DNA of 64,000 nt. Source: Deinococcus humi (GTDB lineage: Bacteria > Deinococcota > Deinococci > Deinococcales > Deinococcaceae). This document shows, in pieces, positions 35,401 to 46,676 of the stretch; the stretch's first letter is position 1; every line of letters starts with the position of its first letter. The stretch is from contig NZ_JACHFL010000006.1 in assembly GCF_014201875.1 (NCBI RefSeq), positions 1 to 64,000 on the forward strand. Direction: 5' to 3'. The translations under genes were made by a program, and so were the position numbers. The notes beneath the pieces were generated by a model. It was not told the origin of the DNA. It saw only the letters and a list, made by a program, of their open reading frames with translations, and made no database searches.

Positions 35401-35894
35401 TGGGCCCCGTGGCCCTGCTCAACGCTTCTGTCCTCTACCCTTCCCTAATCCGCAATCTGTTGATGCATCAGGCCACCGCTGGCCTGATCGGTGCCCGGTG
35501 GACCGATGCCATCCACGACGAATGGATCCGCAACCTCCTCGAGGACCGCCCGGATCTCTCGGAAGATCGGCTTCACTGGACGCGGCAGCAGATGGAAGCC
35601 GTGGTGCACGACGCCACGGTCCAGGGGTACGAATCCCTGATTCCCGCTCTGGTTGTGCCTCATCCAGATGACCGTCACGTCCTTGCGGAGGCCATCACGG
35701 CGGAGGCTGAACTTCTGGCGACCTGGAATCTGAGGGACTTTCCAACAACGGCAATTCAGCGCTATGGCCTGGAGGTGCTCTCTCCAGATCAGCTGGTCAC
35801 CCGCCTGCTGGTCAACACCCCTGAGGAAACGAAGGCGGCGATCGAAGCGCTCCGGCTCCTTCTCCGTCGTCCCCCTATTCCCAGCCACAGCTGA
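35400..35894 (+). CDS. PIN-domain toxin with substituted first acidic residue
   Basis: 164 residues of the PIN family that pairs with excisionase-type antitoxins (VALLNASVLYPSLIRNLLM, then RWTDAIHDEWIRNLLEDRP and PDDRHVLAEAITAEAELLATWNLRDFP). In most members the first motif is LLDAxVLYP; here the Asp is Asn, so metal binding and RNase activity may be reduced or lost. The later acidic residues are present. It is coupled to the upstream antitoxin gene by a 1-bp overlap. Confidence 0.78.
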   Translation: MGPVALLNASVLYPSLIRNLLMHQATAGLIGARWTDAIHDEWIRNLLEDRPDLSEDRLHWTRQQMEAVVHDATVQGYESLIPALVVPHPDDRHVLAEAITAEAELLATWNLRDFPTTAIQRYGLEVLSPDQLVTRLLVNTPEETKAAIEALRLLLRRPPIPSHS

Positions 35895-36053
35895 TCGAAC
35901 GGCTGGCCCCGGTGGGTTTAGTTAGTGCGTCTATTCAACCAGATTCCTGGTTTTCTATAGACCTGGAAATCTAGTTCAACCTGCCCGATCTCCGAAAAGG
36001 GCAGGCACCTGTGTCAGCTGAAAGGCTGGGTCAGGCTTCCTCTGGTCAGGCGC

Positions 36054-37768
<1,715 letters not shown>

Positions 37769-37772
<4 letters not shown>

Positions 37773-38146
37773 CTCAATCTCCTGTGAAGTGCGGGGTATG
37801 CCCCGCACCGCGTGGGTCTCGTGGGCGCTTTAGGGTTCGCCTGAGCATAGCTCCGGACGTTCGGCCTTCGGCTGGATCCGCAGTGGCCCTGCCCCCTGTA
37901 TTCGACGGTGAAGTGGTTTCGTTTGAAGACATCCGCGAAGCCTGTCTCGCCGGTCCCCATTTCCTTGACGTGCTTCTCGAAAGCGTAGTCTTCGCCGCTC
38001 AGGGCGCTGCTGGGCGTGGGCTCGCCCAGGAGGGCACACAGGTCGCGCCAGTCCTCTTGATAGGCCGCCCGCTCACTGAACCTGGGGGCGAGCATGCGCC
38101 ACTTGGCGGCAAATTCGGCAGGGTTTACCAGGGAAGTATGGTGCAC
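37769..38146 (-). pseudogene. N-terminal fragment of an MmeI-like restriction-modification enzyme
   Basis: The first 80 codons (LVNPAEFAAKWRML, ERAAYQEDWRDLCALLGEPTP, YAFEKHVKEMG, GFADVFKRNHFTVEYRGQG) match the start of large single-chain MmeI/type IIL or PglX-like DNA methyltransferase-nucleases. After about 37900 the sequence becomes unrelated and the frame soon ends at the acyl-CoA synthetase start. The normal protein would be more than 900 residues, so this is a remnant. Confidence 0.6.
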
Positions 38147-38267
38147 AGCGCCCAGAGCCTGCGCCGCATCTTCGGCACCAGGACGCCGTTCAACGTCCTG
38201 GCCTGGGGCGTGTCAGCCCAGGTGATCTGTGAGGGGAAGGATGGTAACCTCTCCTCCCGGAGATTGC

Positions 38268-39086
38268 ATGACCGTGCCCCCAGCACTCACCCCAGTCCTG
38301 ATCGAGCGCCTGGAGCGCGCTGTCCTCCGCAAAGGCCGCGACGCCCTACTCCGCGCCGCCGCGCTGCCAGACAATCCTTACGCGGTCACCGTCACTCAAC
38401 GGGGCGACCTCCTTGCCTACCGTGTCGGCACCCTCCCGCACCTCCCCTGGTACAACACCATGACGGGCGTGAGCGAGGCCACCCTCCCGGCCCTGGATGA
38501 GGTCCTTGCGCTCTACGCAGCTTCCGGCATTCCGCCCAGCCTGAGTGTGTGGGCGACCCATCTCAGCCCCGTCCTCGGGGCTGCCCTGTTCGACCGGGGC
38601 CTCACTCCACGCGGCGTGGGAATCACACTGTATGCCGTGGCCCGGACGCCTGGGGTTGTCAGTGTTCCCGGCGTGACCGTTCGTGAACTGGCCCCTGGGG
38701 GAGAAGTGGAGGTTTTCGAGAGCGTGCTGCTGGGCGGCTATGGGTTCACCCATCCAGTTCAGCAAGCCCTCGCCGTCCTCGAAAACGAGGGACCGGGTGT
38801 GCGACGTTTCCTGGCGCTGGTGGACGATCAGCCCGCTGCTGTTGGCACGCTGACCGAGCATGATGGGATTGCCTATCTGGCAGGGGCGGCCAGCTTGCCG
38901 ATGATGCGTGGTCTGGGGGCACAAACAGCCCTGATCCGGACACGGCTCGCTACGGCGGCTCAGTCGTGTGAGCTGGTGACCGTCACGACGGCCTTTGCGT
39001 CACGGAGCCAACAGAACCTGGAAAAAAATGGTTTTCGGGTGGCTCACCTCAAGACCGCTTGGGCGCTGCGGGACAGTCTCGGGTGA
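38268..39086 (+). CDS. GNAT-family N-acetyltransferase
   Basis: 272 residues. The C-terminal half has GNAT features: GYGFTHPVQQALAVLENEGPGVRRFLALVDDQPAAVGTLTEHDGIAYLAGAASLPMMRGLGAQTALI, where the MRGLGAQTALI segment takes the place of the acetyl-CoA loop (R/QxxGxG/A). The substrate is unknown. The ATG at 38268 follows CCCGGAGA. The gene ends at the edge of an IS5-like fragment. Confidence 0.75.
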   Translation: MTVPPALTPVLIERLERAVLRKGRDALLRAAALPDNPYAVTVTQRGDLLAYRVGTLPHLPWYNTMTGVSEATLPALDEVLALYAASGIPPSLSVWATHLSPVLGAALFDRGLTPRGVGITLYAVARTPGVVSVPGVTVRELAPGGEVEVFESVLLGGYGFTHPVQQALAVLENEGPGVRRFLALVDDQPAAVGTLTEHDGIAYLAGAASLPMMRGLGAQTALIRTRLATAAQSCELVTVTTAFASRSQQNLEKNGFRVAHLKTAWALRDSLG

Positions 39087-39094
39087 AGGGGTGT

Positions 39095-39465
39095 GGAACC
39101 CGAAGACACAGAGAATCAAGCTGCTGGCACTGGGCCGACACGTCCTAATAGAGACAGGTGCTGTCCTTCGTGTAGGACGAGGTCGTCTCCGGATTCGTCC
39201 TGATCGCTTGGTGGGCGATAAGGGCTACAGCGACACCACTGTCCGGAAATATCTCCATGCTCGAGGGATTCAATTTACTGGTCCCAGACGTAAAGACCAG
39301 GGACCTGACATCTGCTTCGACACAGCGGCATACAAGGAACGCAACAAGGTCGAACGCCTGATCAATCGCATTAAGAACTTTCGTCGGATGGCCACACGAT
39401 ACGACAAGCCTGCCATCAGTTACCAGGGATGGCTCACTGTCGCAGCGAATCTCCTCTGGCTTTGA
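39095..39465 (+). pseudogene. IS5-family-like transposase, C-terminal fragment
   Basis: An open frame reading RIRPDRLVGDKGYSDTTVRKYL, then FDTAAYKERNKVERLINRIKNFRRMATRYDK and VTVAANLLWL-like sequence, as in the C-terminal half of IS5-type (ORFB) DDE transposases. The catalytic Asp of GDKGY and Glu of KERNKVE are present, but the N-terminal half is missing and no ends were recognised. Confidence 0.8.
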
Positions 39466-40428
39466 CTACAGCGGAATGCTCTCCCACGACTTAATGTCTG
39501 GCCATTCCTCTCGAAATGCTGCGATCAAATGGGTCACTTCACCGAGAGAAGTGGTTCCCCTCAGGCGTTCAAGGTACAAGTTCCGCTCGGCGACGCTCAT
39601 GGCGTCAAATGCCCAGTACAGGCCCATGAGGGGGTTGATAAACAACTCCGAATCTCCTGTGCTGAGCGTGGAATGGTGGTTGCCGAATTGGCCCTCCACT
39701 GCATCAAGAATCGAAGACGACACAATGCTGGGACAATCAGGCATCCGGTCATGGACAAACGACAAGGCCTGCCGGTACTGCTGCACTTCCGGCATATCCG
39801 GCGTCAGGCTCCACGTCCCCAGATAAGCGCCCATGCGTGTCAAGGCGGCTACAGCCTCCAGATACTGGGCGTGGGCCACACCATGGAACGTGTCCACACC
39901 AAAGCCCAGGCACACCAATAGCTTCTGCGAGACGCCTGTAAGCATCTGCACGGCGGCCAGACTGACTGCATCCTCTTCCGGTGTTCCCAGTCCAGCCTCA
40001 TCCCCTCGCATCAAACTGTCTGTTCCACCGTCGATCAGGATGACGGTATCGACGCCATACAGCTCCGTGAGTTGTTGATACGCGCGAAGCAGGGGCTGTA
40101 CCCCCGTTCTGGCGAAGGCATATACAGGAACGGCGTCCGTTTGGGCCAGCCAGCGGGCCAGGTGGAGTTCCGGGAAATAGCGGAGATCCGCTTGCGTTTG
40201 AGCCCGAACCTCATATAACGCTTCCCCGAGTAGCCGGGCGTTCGAGAGGTCAAGGCTGGAGAAGGAAAGATTAGCCAGGACAACGTGCTTCCCTTGCGCT
40301 CGGAGAGCGAAATACAGCGGGAGTCCACAGAACAGGTCAAAACCACCGCCCGCACCTACGAGCAGGATGGTCTGAGCCTGTTCGAGTTTATGGAAGATCG
40401 GTGGAAGGAGGAAAATTCCTGGAGACAT
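39466..40428 (-). CDS. DUF1152-family protein
   Basis: 320 residues of the DUF1152 type. Visible parts are a glycine-rich nucleotide-like loop at the start (TILLVGAGGGFDLFCGLPLYFAL), VDTVILIDGGTDSLMRGDEAGLGTPEEDAVS and LLVCLGFGVDTFHGVAHAQYLE. The biochemical role of the family is not known to me. There is no membrane segment. It converges with the IS5-like relic, which ends directly at its stop codon. Confidence 0.78.
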   Translation of the reverse strand: MSPGIFLLPPIFHKLEQAQTILLVGAGGGFDLFCGLPLYFALRAQGKHVVLANLSFSSLDLSNARLLGEALYEVRAQTQADLRYFPELHLARWLAQTDAVPVYAFARTGVQPLLRAYQQLTELYGVDTVILIDGGTDSLMRGDEAGLGTPEEDAVSLAAVQMLTGVSQKLLVCLGFGVDTFHGVAHAQYLEAVAALTRMGAYLGTWSLTPDMPEVQQYRQALSFVHDRMPDCPSIVSSSILDAVEGQFGNHHSTLSTGDSELFINPLMGLYWAFDAMSVAERNLYLERLRGTTSLGEVTHLIAAFREEWPDIKSWESIPL

Positions 40429-40630
40429 CTACAAAAGACATTACTTGACGCACCCTTGGCCTACACGCCGTAGCAGGGGGTGCCATACGCCTGCGCGACA
40501 GCAGCGATAAAACCGCGTCGAGATGGAGCTCCAGTTCCCGTCGCAGGGTGGTAGATCACGCCAGGGGGCACCAGTGCGTCACAACCGACGAATCGCGTTG
40601 ACAAAAGTTCGGCTGTTGATTCCAGCACCG

Positions 40631-40804
40631 TCACCGAACCCCATCGGCAGCGGAAGATGGGATGGCAGAGGTGAGGCTGACCTGGGGATCCAGATCGACC
40701 AGCAGGACACGCTGGCCAGCCTGTGCAAACTCGCAGCCAACGTCACGGACGATGCTGGTCTTGCCTGCGCCGCCCGCGTAATTGAATACGGTGAGCGTTT
40801 TCAT
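40631..40804 (-). pseudogene. ParA relic (first 57 codons)
   Basis: A 57-codon minus-strand frame begins [21 protein letters not shown] and continues [17 protein letters not shown] before a stop. This is the nucleotide-binding start of a ParA ATPase with the same AGGAGKT loop as the intact ParA at 10577 but otherwise clearly different, so it is not a recent copy. The remaining 200 codons are gone. It probably comes from another replicon's partition module. Confidence 0.75.
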
Positions 40805-40973
40805 TGGATGTCAGCGGATAACACGTCAAAACCCGACGCGCACGCCGGAGTAGGGGAGAGGGGACGCATTCAGATCCAGGTCACGAAGGTCTGGTGCATC
40901 AGGGCGGAACTGGATGGAATGGATAACTACACCATTCTGATGATCGTTCTACGGCGTTACCGCCTCAGACGCA

Positions 40974-41723
40974 TCAGCCCCGGGTAATGGAAAACGCCTC
41001 GCGTAACCCGCTCAGCGCTGAACCGCGTGGAACGAACTCGTGCGCAACGTACCCGTCAAAGCCTGTCTCCTGAATGGCGCGCAGCACCGCCGGATAATAA
41101 ATTTCCTGGGTGCCATTGATCTCGTTGCGCCCGGGATTCCCAGCGGTGTGATAATGGGCAAAGTACGGGTGATATTCGCTGATCGAGCGAATCAGGTCAC
41201 CCTCCATGATCTGCATATGGTAGATGTCATAAAGCAGTTTCATCCGCGGTGATTCAACAGCGCGACATACCGCTACTCCCCAGGCGGTACGGTCAGCCCG
41301 GTACCCCGGGTGGTCGACCCGGCTGTTGAGCAACTCGAGGATCAGCGTTACACCCGCGTCTTCGGCGATTGGGGTAACACGGCGCAGCACCTCGGCGCTT
41401 GCGGCAATCGCTGACTCGTCGGAGCCTGTGGTGGAGCTTCCTGCGAAACACACAAGATTGGCAATGTCGTGGTGCCTGGCCAGGGCAATCGTTTGCGTCA
41501 ACTCAGTCACGATTCGCCCGTGGTGCTGAGCGTCACACAAACCCTCGAGAATCGAACCGTGGCCCGCAATGCAGGCGATTCGCAGACCATGCGCCTTTAC
41601 GAGCGCCCAATATTCGTGTGGCACCAGGTCAAGCGCCTCGTATCCGATCTCAGCCGCAGCCCGCACAAATGGCGCAGGACCGAGGAGCGGCGCAAAGCAC
41701 CACCAGGCGGCGGACTGACGCAA
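40974..41723 (-). CDS. Hydroxypyruvate isomerase-like TIM-barrel protein
   Basis: 249 residues of the AP-endonuclease-2-like sugar isomerase fold, closest in appearance to hydroxypyruvate isomerase Hyi (IGYEALDLVPHEYW, ILELLNSRVDHPGYRAD with a metal-binding Glu, LLYDIYHMQIMEGDL, HTAGNPGRNEINGTQEI, GYVAHEF with the second Glu). It would interconvert hydroxypyruvate and tartronate semialdehyde or act on a related small sugar. It starts at TTG with only a weak ribosome-binding site. No sugar pathway genes are adjacent. Confidence 0.78.
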   Translation of the reverse strand: MRQSAAWWCFAPLLGPAPFVRAAAEIGYEALDLVPHEYWALVKAHGLRIACIAGHGSILEGLCDAQHHGRIVTELTQTIALARHHDIANLVCFAGSSTTGSDESAIAASAEVLRRVTPIAEDAGVTLILELLNSRVDHPGYRADRTAWGVAVCRAVESPRMKLLYDIYHMQIMEGDLIRSISEYHPYFAHYHTAGNPGRNEINGTQEIYYPAVLRAIQETGFDGYVAHEFVPRGSALSGLREAFSITRG

Positions 41724-42450
41724 GGGCTTCAGTGTGGACCATCCTTTTTGGCCTCCCCTTCAGTGGGGGAGAGCCGCAGTTCTTGCTCGATCATTGAGGT
41801 TACTGTACGACCTGAACCCCAGCAGCGGATCAGGCAGGGCTCAGAAAAGCCTTCAAATTCCCATCCGTGTCAGATGTGATACTCCCCAAGTCCCTCAGGA
41901 GCGAACTCGAACCTCTCACGCGGGAAAGTTGTTCTCTTGAGATGAACCGAGTGGGGAAATCCACGGCCATGCCAGTCAGGACGATCACAAGGATGCGGAA
42001 AACGGTAATGCGGGTACGAGCGGATATCGTGCTGCTCGGCTTCGTCTGGGTTCTGCTGCGTGGGATGCGCCGCTCGAGGAGAGATGAGACCGTAAGCACG
42101 GTGACGCGTGTGGCAAAAATTTAGAGGGAGGCAGGGCAGATCTTTGGAAAATCGATTAAAAAGGGAACGGCCGCACACTTCGCATTCGTTTGTGAGGTGT
42201 CTGGAATCAGCGAGGCCAACGCCCGCACCCTTTCCACGCAGGGCACATCCAAGATCGGAGTCGCGTCGCTCCACCTGCGAGAGCGCTTGGGCCCAGAGAT
42301 TCACCCTGCTCTCTAATGGCACTGCAGACAGGGAACTGGGCTCCCCATGGGCCTGACGAGCTCCCGCGCAGGCAACCCGAACTCTCCCAACAGTGTATTG
42401 GTCCGCGGTAAAGGAGCCCTTGACCTAGGAAAGCCCTTTGAATCCACACC
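41724..42450. other. Intergenic stretch, no gene supported
   Basis: Several short frames on both strands, none with a motif, ribosome-binding site or consistent codon bias. Probably decayed sequence. Confidence 0.4.
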
Positions 42451-44322
42451 TCAGTTGTCGAGCGTGAAGTCCATCCGCTCAGGAAAAATCAACGTGAACG
42501 TCGCCCCCTGCCCCGGGTGCCCTTCTGCCCTGATCTGACCGCCATGCCGGTTCATGATGCGCCAAACCGTGGCCAGGCCGACCCCTATTCCCTCGAATTC
42601 GTCCTGATGATGAAGGCGCTGGAATAAGCCGAACAGTCTGCTGGACATCTGTGGGTCAAACCCCGCACCATTGTCCGTAATCTCGATCGATAAACCCTCG
42701 GGGACCGTGTGGGCGCGAACGGCAATCGACGCTTGTGCCCGCGTTCGCGTGTACTTGATTGCATTGTCCAGCAGGTTCAGAAACACCTGACGCAGCAGTC
42801 GTTGATCTCCACAAACCACCGGCAAGTCACCGATCTCCCATACGATCCGTCGTTCGCCCACATCCGGCGCCAGATCCGTCATGATCTGCTGTACCAGGTG
42901 GTCAAGAGAGACAGGGCCAAACTCCAGGGCCTGACTCGAGACGCGGGCAAGATCCAGGAGGCCCATCGTGAGCTCATCCATACGGTGAGCGGCATTCTGA
43001 ATCTGTGTCAGGAGCATGCGGGTCCGCTCATCTTCAGTACTCAGGCGCCGCTGAAGCAGTTCTGCAAAGCTATGAATATGCCGGACTGGTGCGCGCAGAT
43101 CGTGCGAGGCGGAATACGTAAAAGCTTCCAGATTGGCATTGGCGATCTCAAGCGCTTGTGTGCGTTGTTGAACCCGCTCTTCCAGTTGATTGTTCAGCAT
43201 CGAGACTGCGTCCTGTGCTCGCGTTCGCTGTTCCAGTTCCTGCTGAAGCTGCGCGTAGAGGCCGGCATTCTCTACCGCCAGGGCCGCTCGGTGCGCCACC
43301 TCGAGCAGAAATGGCAAATCCTGCTCCTGGTAAACGTGTCCCACATGGCTGCTGGCCAGAGCCATCACGCCCACCGTCCGCCCGTGCACGGTCAACGGGA
43401 GCTGCACCATTGAATGCAGCTCCAATCCCCGGACAGCTTCGAGGTAGGCCTCGTCGTCGCTGGCAGCCAGAATCATTTCTTCCGTGATGATGGGAATCAA
43501 CCGGGGCTCTCCGGTGCGAAACACCTGACCAGCACCGGAACTGTTGATCAGCACAGGGTGGTGCTCGGTCATCCGACGCACCAGGACGATTTTTGAGGGG
43601 TCTTCGTGAGCCACCGCAACCGGAATGAGGCGCTCACCCTCCGGCAAAGACACCGAACACCAGTCGGCCAATCGCGGTACCGCCAGTCCGGTCAGGGTCT
43701 CAAGCGTATCCTGCAGTTCCAGCGAGGTGTTCAGGGCCTGACCGGCTTCCGACAGATACTCCAGCCGCTCCTGCAGCGCCTCGGCCTGCTGACGGGCCCG
43801 GCGTTCTTCATGCAGCGCCCGGCTGCGGTGCAGGGCCTGGGCACACTGTGCGGCGAGGACGCGCAGAAATGTCCGTTCATACGGGGAAAAGGTCCGCTCT
43901 TCTCGAAACGAGAGGACCAGGACCCCGAGCGCATCGTCACCCGCCAGCAACGGCAGGTCCACGACGCTGCCATGAAAGTTCTGAATGTGTGGAGCAACCT
44001 CAGGGTAGGCCGTGCGGGCCTGCTGGAGTGATTCTAGAAAGAGGGCCTCGCGGCGGTTATAAGCCATCACGAAGGGAAGCTGAGCGTTCAGCGGGACCGA
44101 CTTCAGGAAGGTGACCGCGTCCTCCCGGTAGGCGTAAGAACCGATGAAGATCAGTTCCTGGGCGGTTTCCGAGCGCAATGACACAAAGCCGCCATCCGCG
44201 CCGATGGCTTTGATTCCTTCGTCAATGACGGCCTGAATGACCGCTTGTGGCTGGTCGGTCCGGCCGAGGAGGTCGACGAACCGGAACCAATCCAACAGTT
44301 TGCTTTCAGTGCTCAGCGGCAT
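42451..44322 (-). CDS. Cytosolic GAF-GAF sensor histidine kinase
   Basis: 623 residues. Two GAF domains (about 20-170 and 200-350) are followed by a coiled coil and a HisKA domain with the phospho-acceptor His407 in SASHDLRAPVRHI. The HATPase_c domain contains LLDNAIKYT (N box), DNGAGFD (G1) and GIGVGLATV (G2). All catalytic boxes are intact. The layout resembles the output half of bacteriophytochrome kinases. There are no membrane helices, so a cytosolic signal is likely. No response regulator is adjacent, so its partner must lie elsewhere. Confidence 0.9.
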   Translation of the reverse strand: MPLSTESKLLDWFRFVDLLGRTDQPQAVIQAVIDEGIKAIGADGGFVSLRSETAQELIFIGSYAYREDAVTFLKSVPLNAQLPFVMAYNRREALFLESLQQARTAYPEVAPHIQNFHGSVVDLPLLAGDDALGVLVLSFREERTFSPYERTFLRVLAAQCAQALHRSRALHEERRARQQAEALQERLEYLSEAGQALNTSLELQDTLETLTGLAVPRLADWCSVSLPEGERLIPVAVAHEDPSKIVLVRRMTEHHPVLINSSGAGQVFRTGEPRLIPIITEEMILAASDDEAYLEAVRGLELHSMVQLPLTVHGRTVGVMALASSHVGHVYQEQDLPFLLEVAHRAALAVENAGLYAQLQQELEQRTRAQDAVSMLNNQLEERVQQRTQALEIANANLEAFTYSASHDLRAPVRHIHSFAELLQRRLSTEDERTRMLLTQIQNAAHRMDELTMGLLDLARVSSQALEFGPVSLDHLVQQIMTDLAPDVGERRIVWEIGDLPVVCGDQRLLRQVFLNLLDNAIKYTRTRAQASIAVRAHTVPEGLSIEITDNGAGFDPQMSSRLFGLFQRLHHQDEFEGIGVGLATVWRIMNRHGGQIRAEGHPGQGATFTLIFPERMDFTLDN

Positions 44323-44467
44323 AAAGATCTCTTATTCTGGCAGATGACCCTCAGCGCAGCCTTCACGCGAGCTCAGTGCCGCACAATCCAGCTCTGGAGG
44401 CAGCAGGTTGTTGCTGGCTTGAGAGCAGCCCATATGGTCAGCGAGCACCGATGGGTCCCGGTCCTGG

Positions 44468-44765
44468 CCACCTGCCAGAGTTCTGGCAACTTAACCTCAG
44501 TGAAATCGGAGGAGCCCAGCAAGTGACTTGAGAAGCAAGCCACCTGCTGCATCACCTCTCGCCAAAGGAGACATGTTGTGGTTTGGTTGCTTCGTTTGAG
44601 GGCGGCGGGGATGCTGGTTCGGGCATGGCGGGGAAGATTCGAGACCCGGGCGTACAGCGCGCGGAAGTCCTGCAATCGCCGCCGTCGTTTAAAGCTGAGC
44701 GGGCTGCGTCCCTGCTGCCGGGTGGGGCGATGGGACTGTTCAACCCGATTGTTGTAAGGCCTGTA
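44468..44765 (-). pseudogene. IS6-like transposase C-terminal half with right end
   Basis: The complement reads YNNRVEQSHRPTRQQGR, then RALYARVSNLPRHARTSIPAALKR, after which the frame runs through LLWREVMQQVACF to the terminus. The outer end, GTTCTGGCAACTTAACCTC (44471-44489), matches ends at 15174, 20121-20140 and 63308. The N-terminal half is absent. Confidence 0.78.
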
Positions 44766-45148
44766 TCAGGTTCATCGAATGTTGTGTGAATATGAGTCCG
44801 AGCTTTCCTAAAGCTGTCAGTGCCTAAGGGTGACCAGCCTTTCGGCTTCCCCTACATTTTGTCTGAGATTAAATTAATTTGATGTTTTTGGTAACTGGCG
44901 TATAAGAATAGGGTGACATGAGTTGCTCAACACTTCATTTAACACAACCGTTGACAGCGTCTGCCTGACCTCATTGACTCCAGACAGGACGGGCAGTGCC
45001 GGCTAACGCCATGAGCCGCTTCAAGTTGATTCGCACCTTGGCCAGTGCAGACCCCCCCATTTCCAATCTCTATTCTTTATGCTATGTTTTTTAAAGCAGT
45101 TTACAGAATGGAACCGGGGTGACACAGGGGCCGTTCTGCGGAGGTCTC
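44766..45148. other. Intergenic stretch upstream of the MtfA-like gene
   Basis: Contains an AT-rich segment around 44860-44920 and 45060-45100 that probably includes a promoter. No gene seen. Confidence 0.4.
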
Positions 45149-45913
45149 ATGTTCAAATCCCTACGCCGCCGTGCACTTCGGAAACAGCCATTTCCTGAAC
45201 CGTGGCTGGAGGTCCTTGAGCGCCGCCTCGTTTGGTATGGTCGCCTCACGCCAGACCTGCAATTGCGCTTGCAGGGCCGCATTCAAATCTTTGTCCACGA
45301 AAAGACGTTCATAGGCTGTGGCGGCCTGGAAGTCACCGACGTCATGCGCGTCCTCGTGGCGGCCCAGGCGTGTCGCCTGGAGCTGCATCACGAACCAAGC
45401 CACTTTCCGCAGTGTGAGACGATTTTCCTCTACCCGAATGCATTTGTCTCGACCGTCACGCATCTGTTGCCGGGCGGTGTGATCGAGCAGGTGCCAACGG
45501 TACGCATTGGTGAGTCCTGGCACCGGGGCAGTGTGGTGCTGTCCTGGAACGCCGTGGAGGCCAGCACCTGGGCTGAGTGGACCGGGCAAAATGTTGTTCT
45601 GCATGAATTTGCCCATCAGCTTGACAGTAGTGGTGGAGCCGTTGATGGCGTGCCAGTCCTGCGGAATTTGGCCGCTTATGCCCGGTGGGAGCGGGTCGTG
45701 GATCGGGCGTTGACCCATCTGCGCCTGCGACTGGGCCAGGGAGAACGACCGATCGATCCCTACGCTGCGCAGAACCCGGCGGAATTTTTTGCAGTGGCCA
45801 CAGAGCTTTACTTTGAGACTCCGCAGGCTCTGCGTGCCTTTGATCCCGAATTGCATCAACTCTTGGCAGACTATTACGGTGTTTTTCCAATGTACCGTGC
45901 TGAAGCTGCCTGA
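45149..45913 (+). CDS. MtfA-like zinc peptidase (M90)
   Basis: 254 residues of the MtfA family, named after the Escherichia coli protein that binds the repressor Mlc and has aminopeptidase activity. The zinc motif HEFAHQLD is present at about residues 163-170, with the more distant Glu in NPAEFFAVATELYF. The start at 45149 (MFKSLRRR) is chosen because GGAGG lies just upstream, rather than 45119. It stands alone; no sugar-transport gene is adjacent, so the partner is unknown. Confidence 0.85.
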   Translation: MFKSLRRRALRKQPFPEPWLEVLERRLVWYGRLTPDLQLRLQGRIQIFVHEKTFIGCGGLEVTDVMRVLVAAQACRLELHHEPSHFPQCETIFLYPNAFVSTVTHLLPGGVIEQVPTVRIGESWHRGSVVLSWNAVEASTWAEWTGQNVVLHEFAHQLDSSGGAVDGVPVLRNLAAYARWERVVDRALTHLRLRLGQGERPIDPYAAQNPAEFFAVATELYFETPQALRAFDPELHQLLADYYGVFPMYRAEAA

Positions 45914-46676
45914 GCAGGCAGCTGTGCAGGGGTGCTGAAGAGACCGCCTGCGTTGCTGCCGTTCGGACCGGCCGGCGCTGAATGACACAGAACGCGGCGG
46001 GTCTAACAACCAGGGCCCACCCGAACCGCGATCAATTCAGGCTGATCTGCTCTGGCTCTTGGCGAACACCTCGTCCGAACTTGACTTTGCCAGGCCTACT
46101 TGTCTGCATCCAGATCGGCCATTCGAAATCGTCTTCCTGCCGTGGAAGATCTTGCAGCTCCGATGGCGAAGAGCAGAGTTCTGGCGGAGCAGCGCGACAA
46201 ACGGTTTTGGTACCCTGACCTCAGGAGATCCGCTCGCTGTGACTGAGTGCAAGGCTGGCTGGAACCGCTCTCCACTCAGCATCTTCCAGCACTCACTCTG
46301 GCTGTCCTGCCGGTTTTCCTCAGTGAGTGTGATGTCGGCTCAGTCACATGGCGCACACCAGTGGGCAAACGACGGGCGCCGCCCACCGTGCCTCAAGAGC
46401 GGACAACTCAGGTGATCGGAAAAGCCCCCACCCCTCTGCGCTTTGGCGTGGGGGCTTTTGTGTTGGGGTGCGCTACAAGGCTTTCAGTGCGTCAATGACC
46501 GTAGTGATCAATGCTGCGCCGATCACCGCAATGGTCAGCTCATGAGATATGGATGCAATGTACGCTGCCGCCTGCTGATTTTCATGCCTGAAGCGGCGGC
46601 ACAACCTTTTTCAACCCAGTCTGGTCTGACTGGACGGGTGGAGGTTGCGCTTCAGAACTGCTATAGCATCTTCCGT
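45914..46676. other. Intergenic stretch with one strong hairpin
   Basis: No gene supported. The only clear element is the inverted repeat at 46420-46459. Confidence 0.45.
46420..46459. terminator. Strong hairpin, likely bidirectional terminator
   Basis: Perfect 12-base arms AAAAGCCCCCAC and GTGGGGGCTTTT with a 16-base loop. The T-run after the GC-rich stem reads on both strands, as expected between the plus-strand peptidase gene and the minus-strand LysR gene, though it is some 220-500 bp from each. Confidence 0.75.

Noticed and set aside
41867..42124. 85-codon frame rich in Arg and Val
   Set aside because: No ribosome-binding site, no motif, and the opposite strand is equally open. Left as unassigned intergenic DNA.
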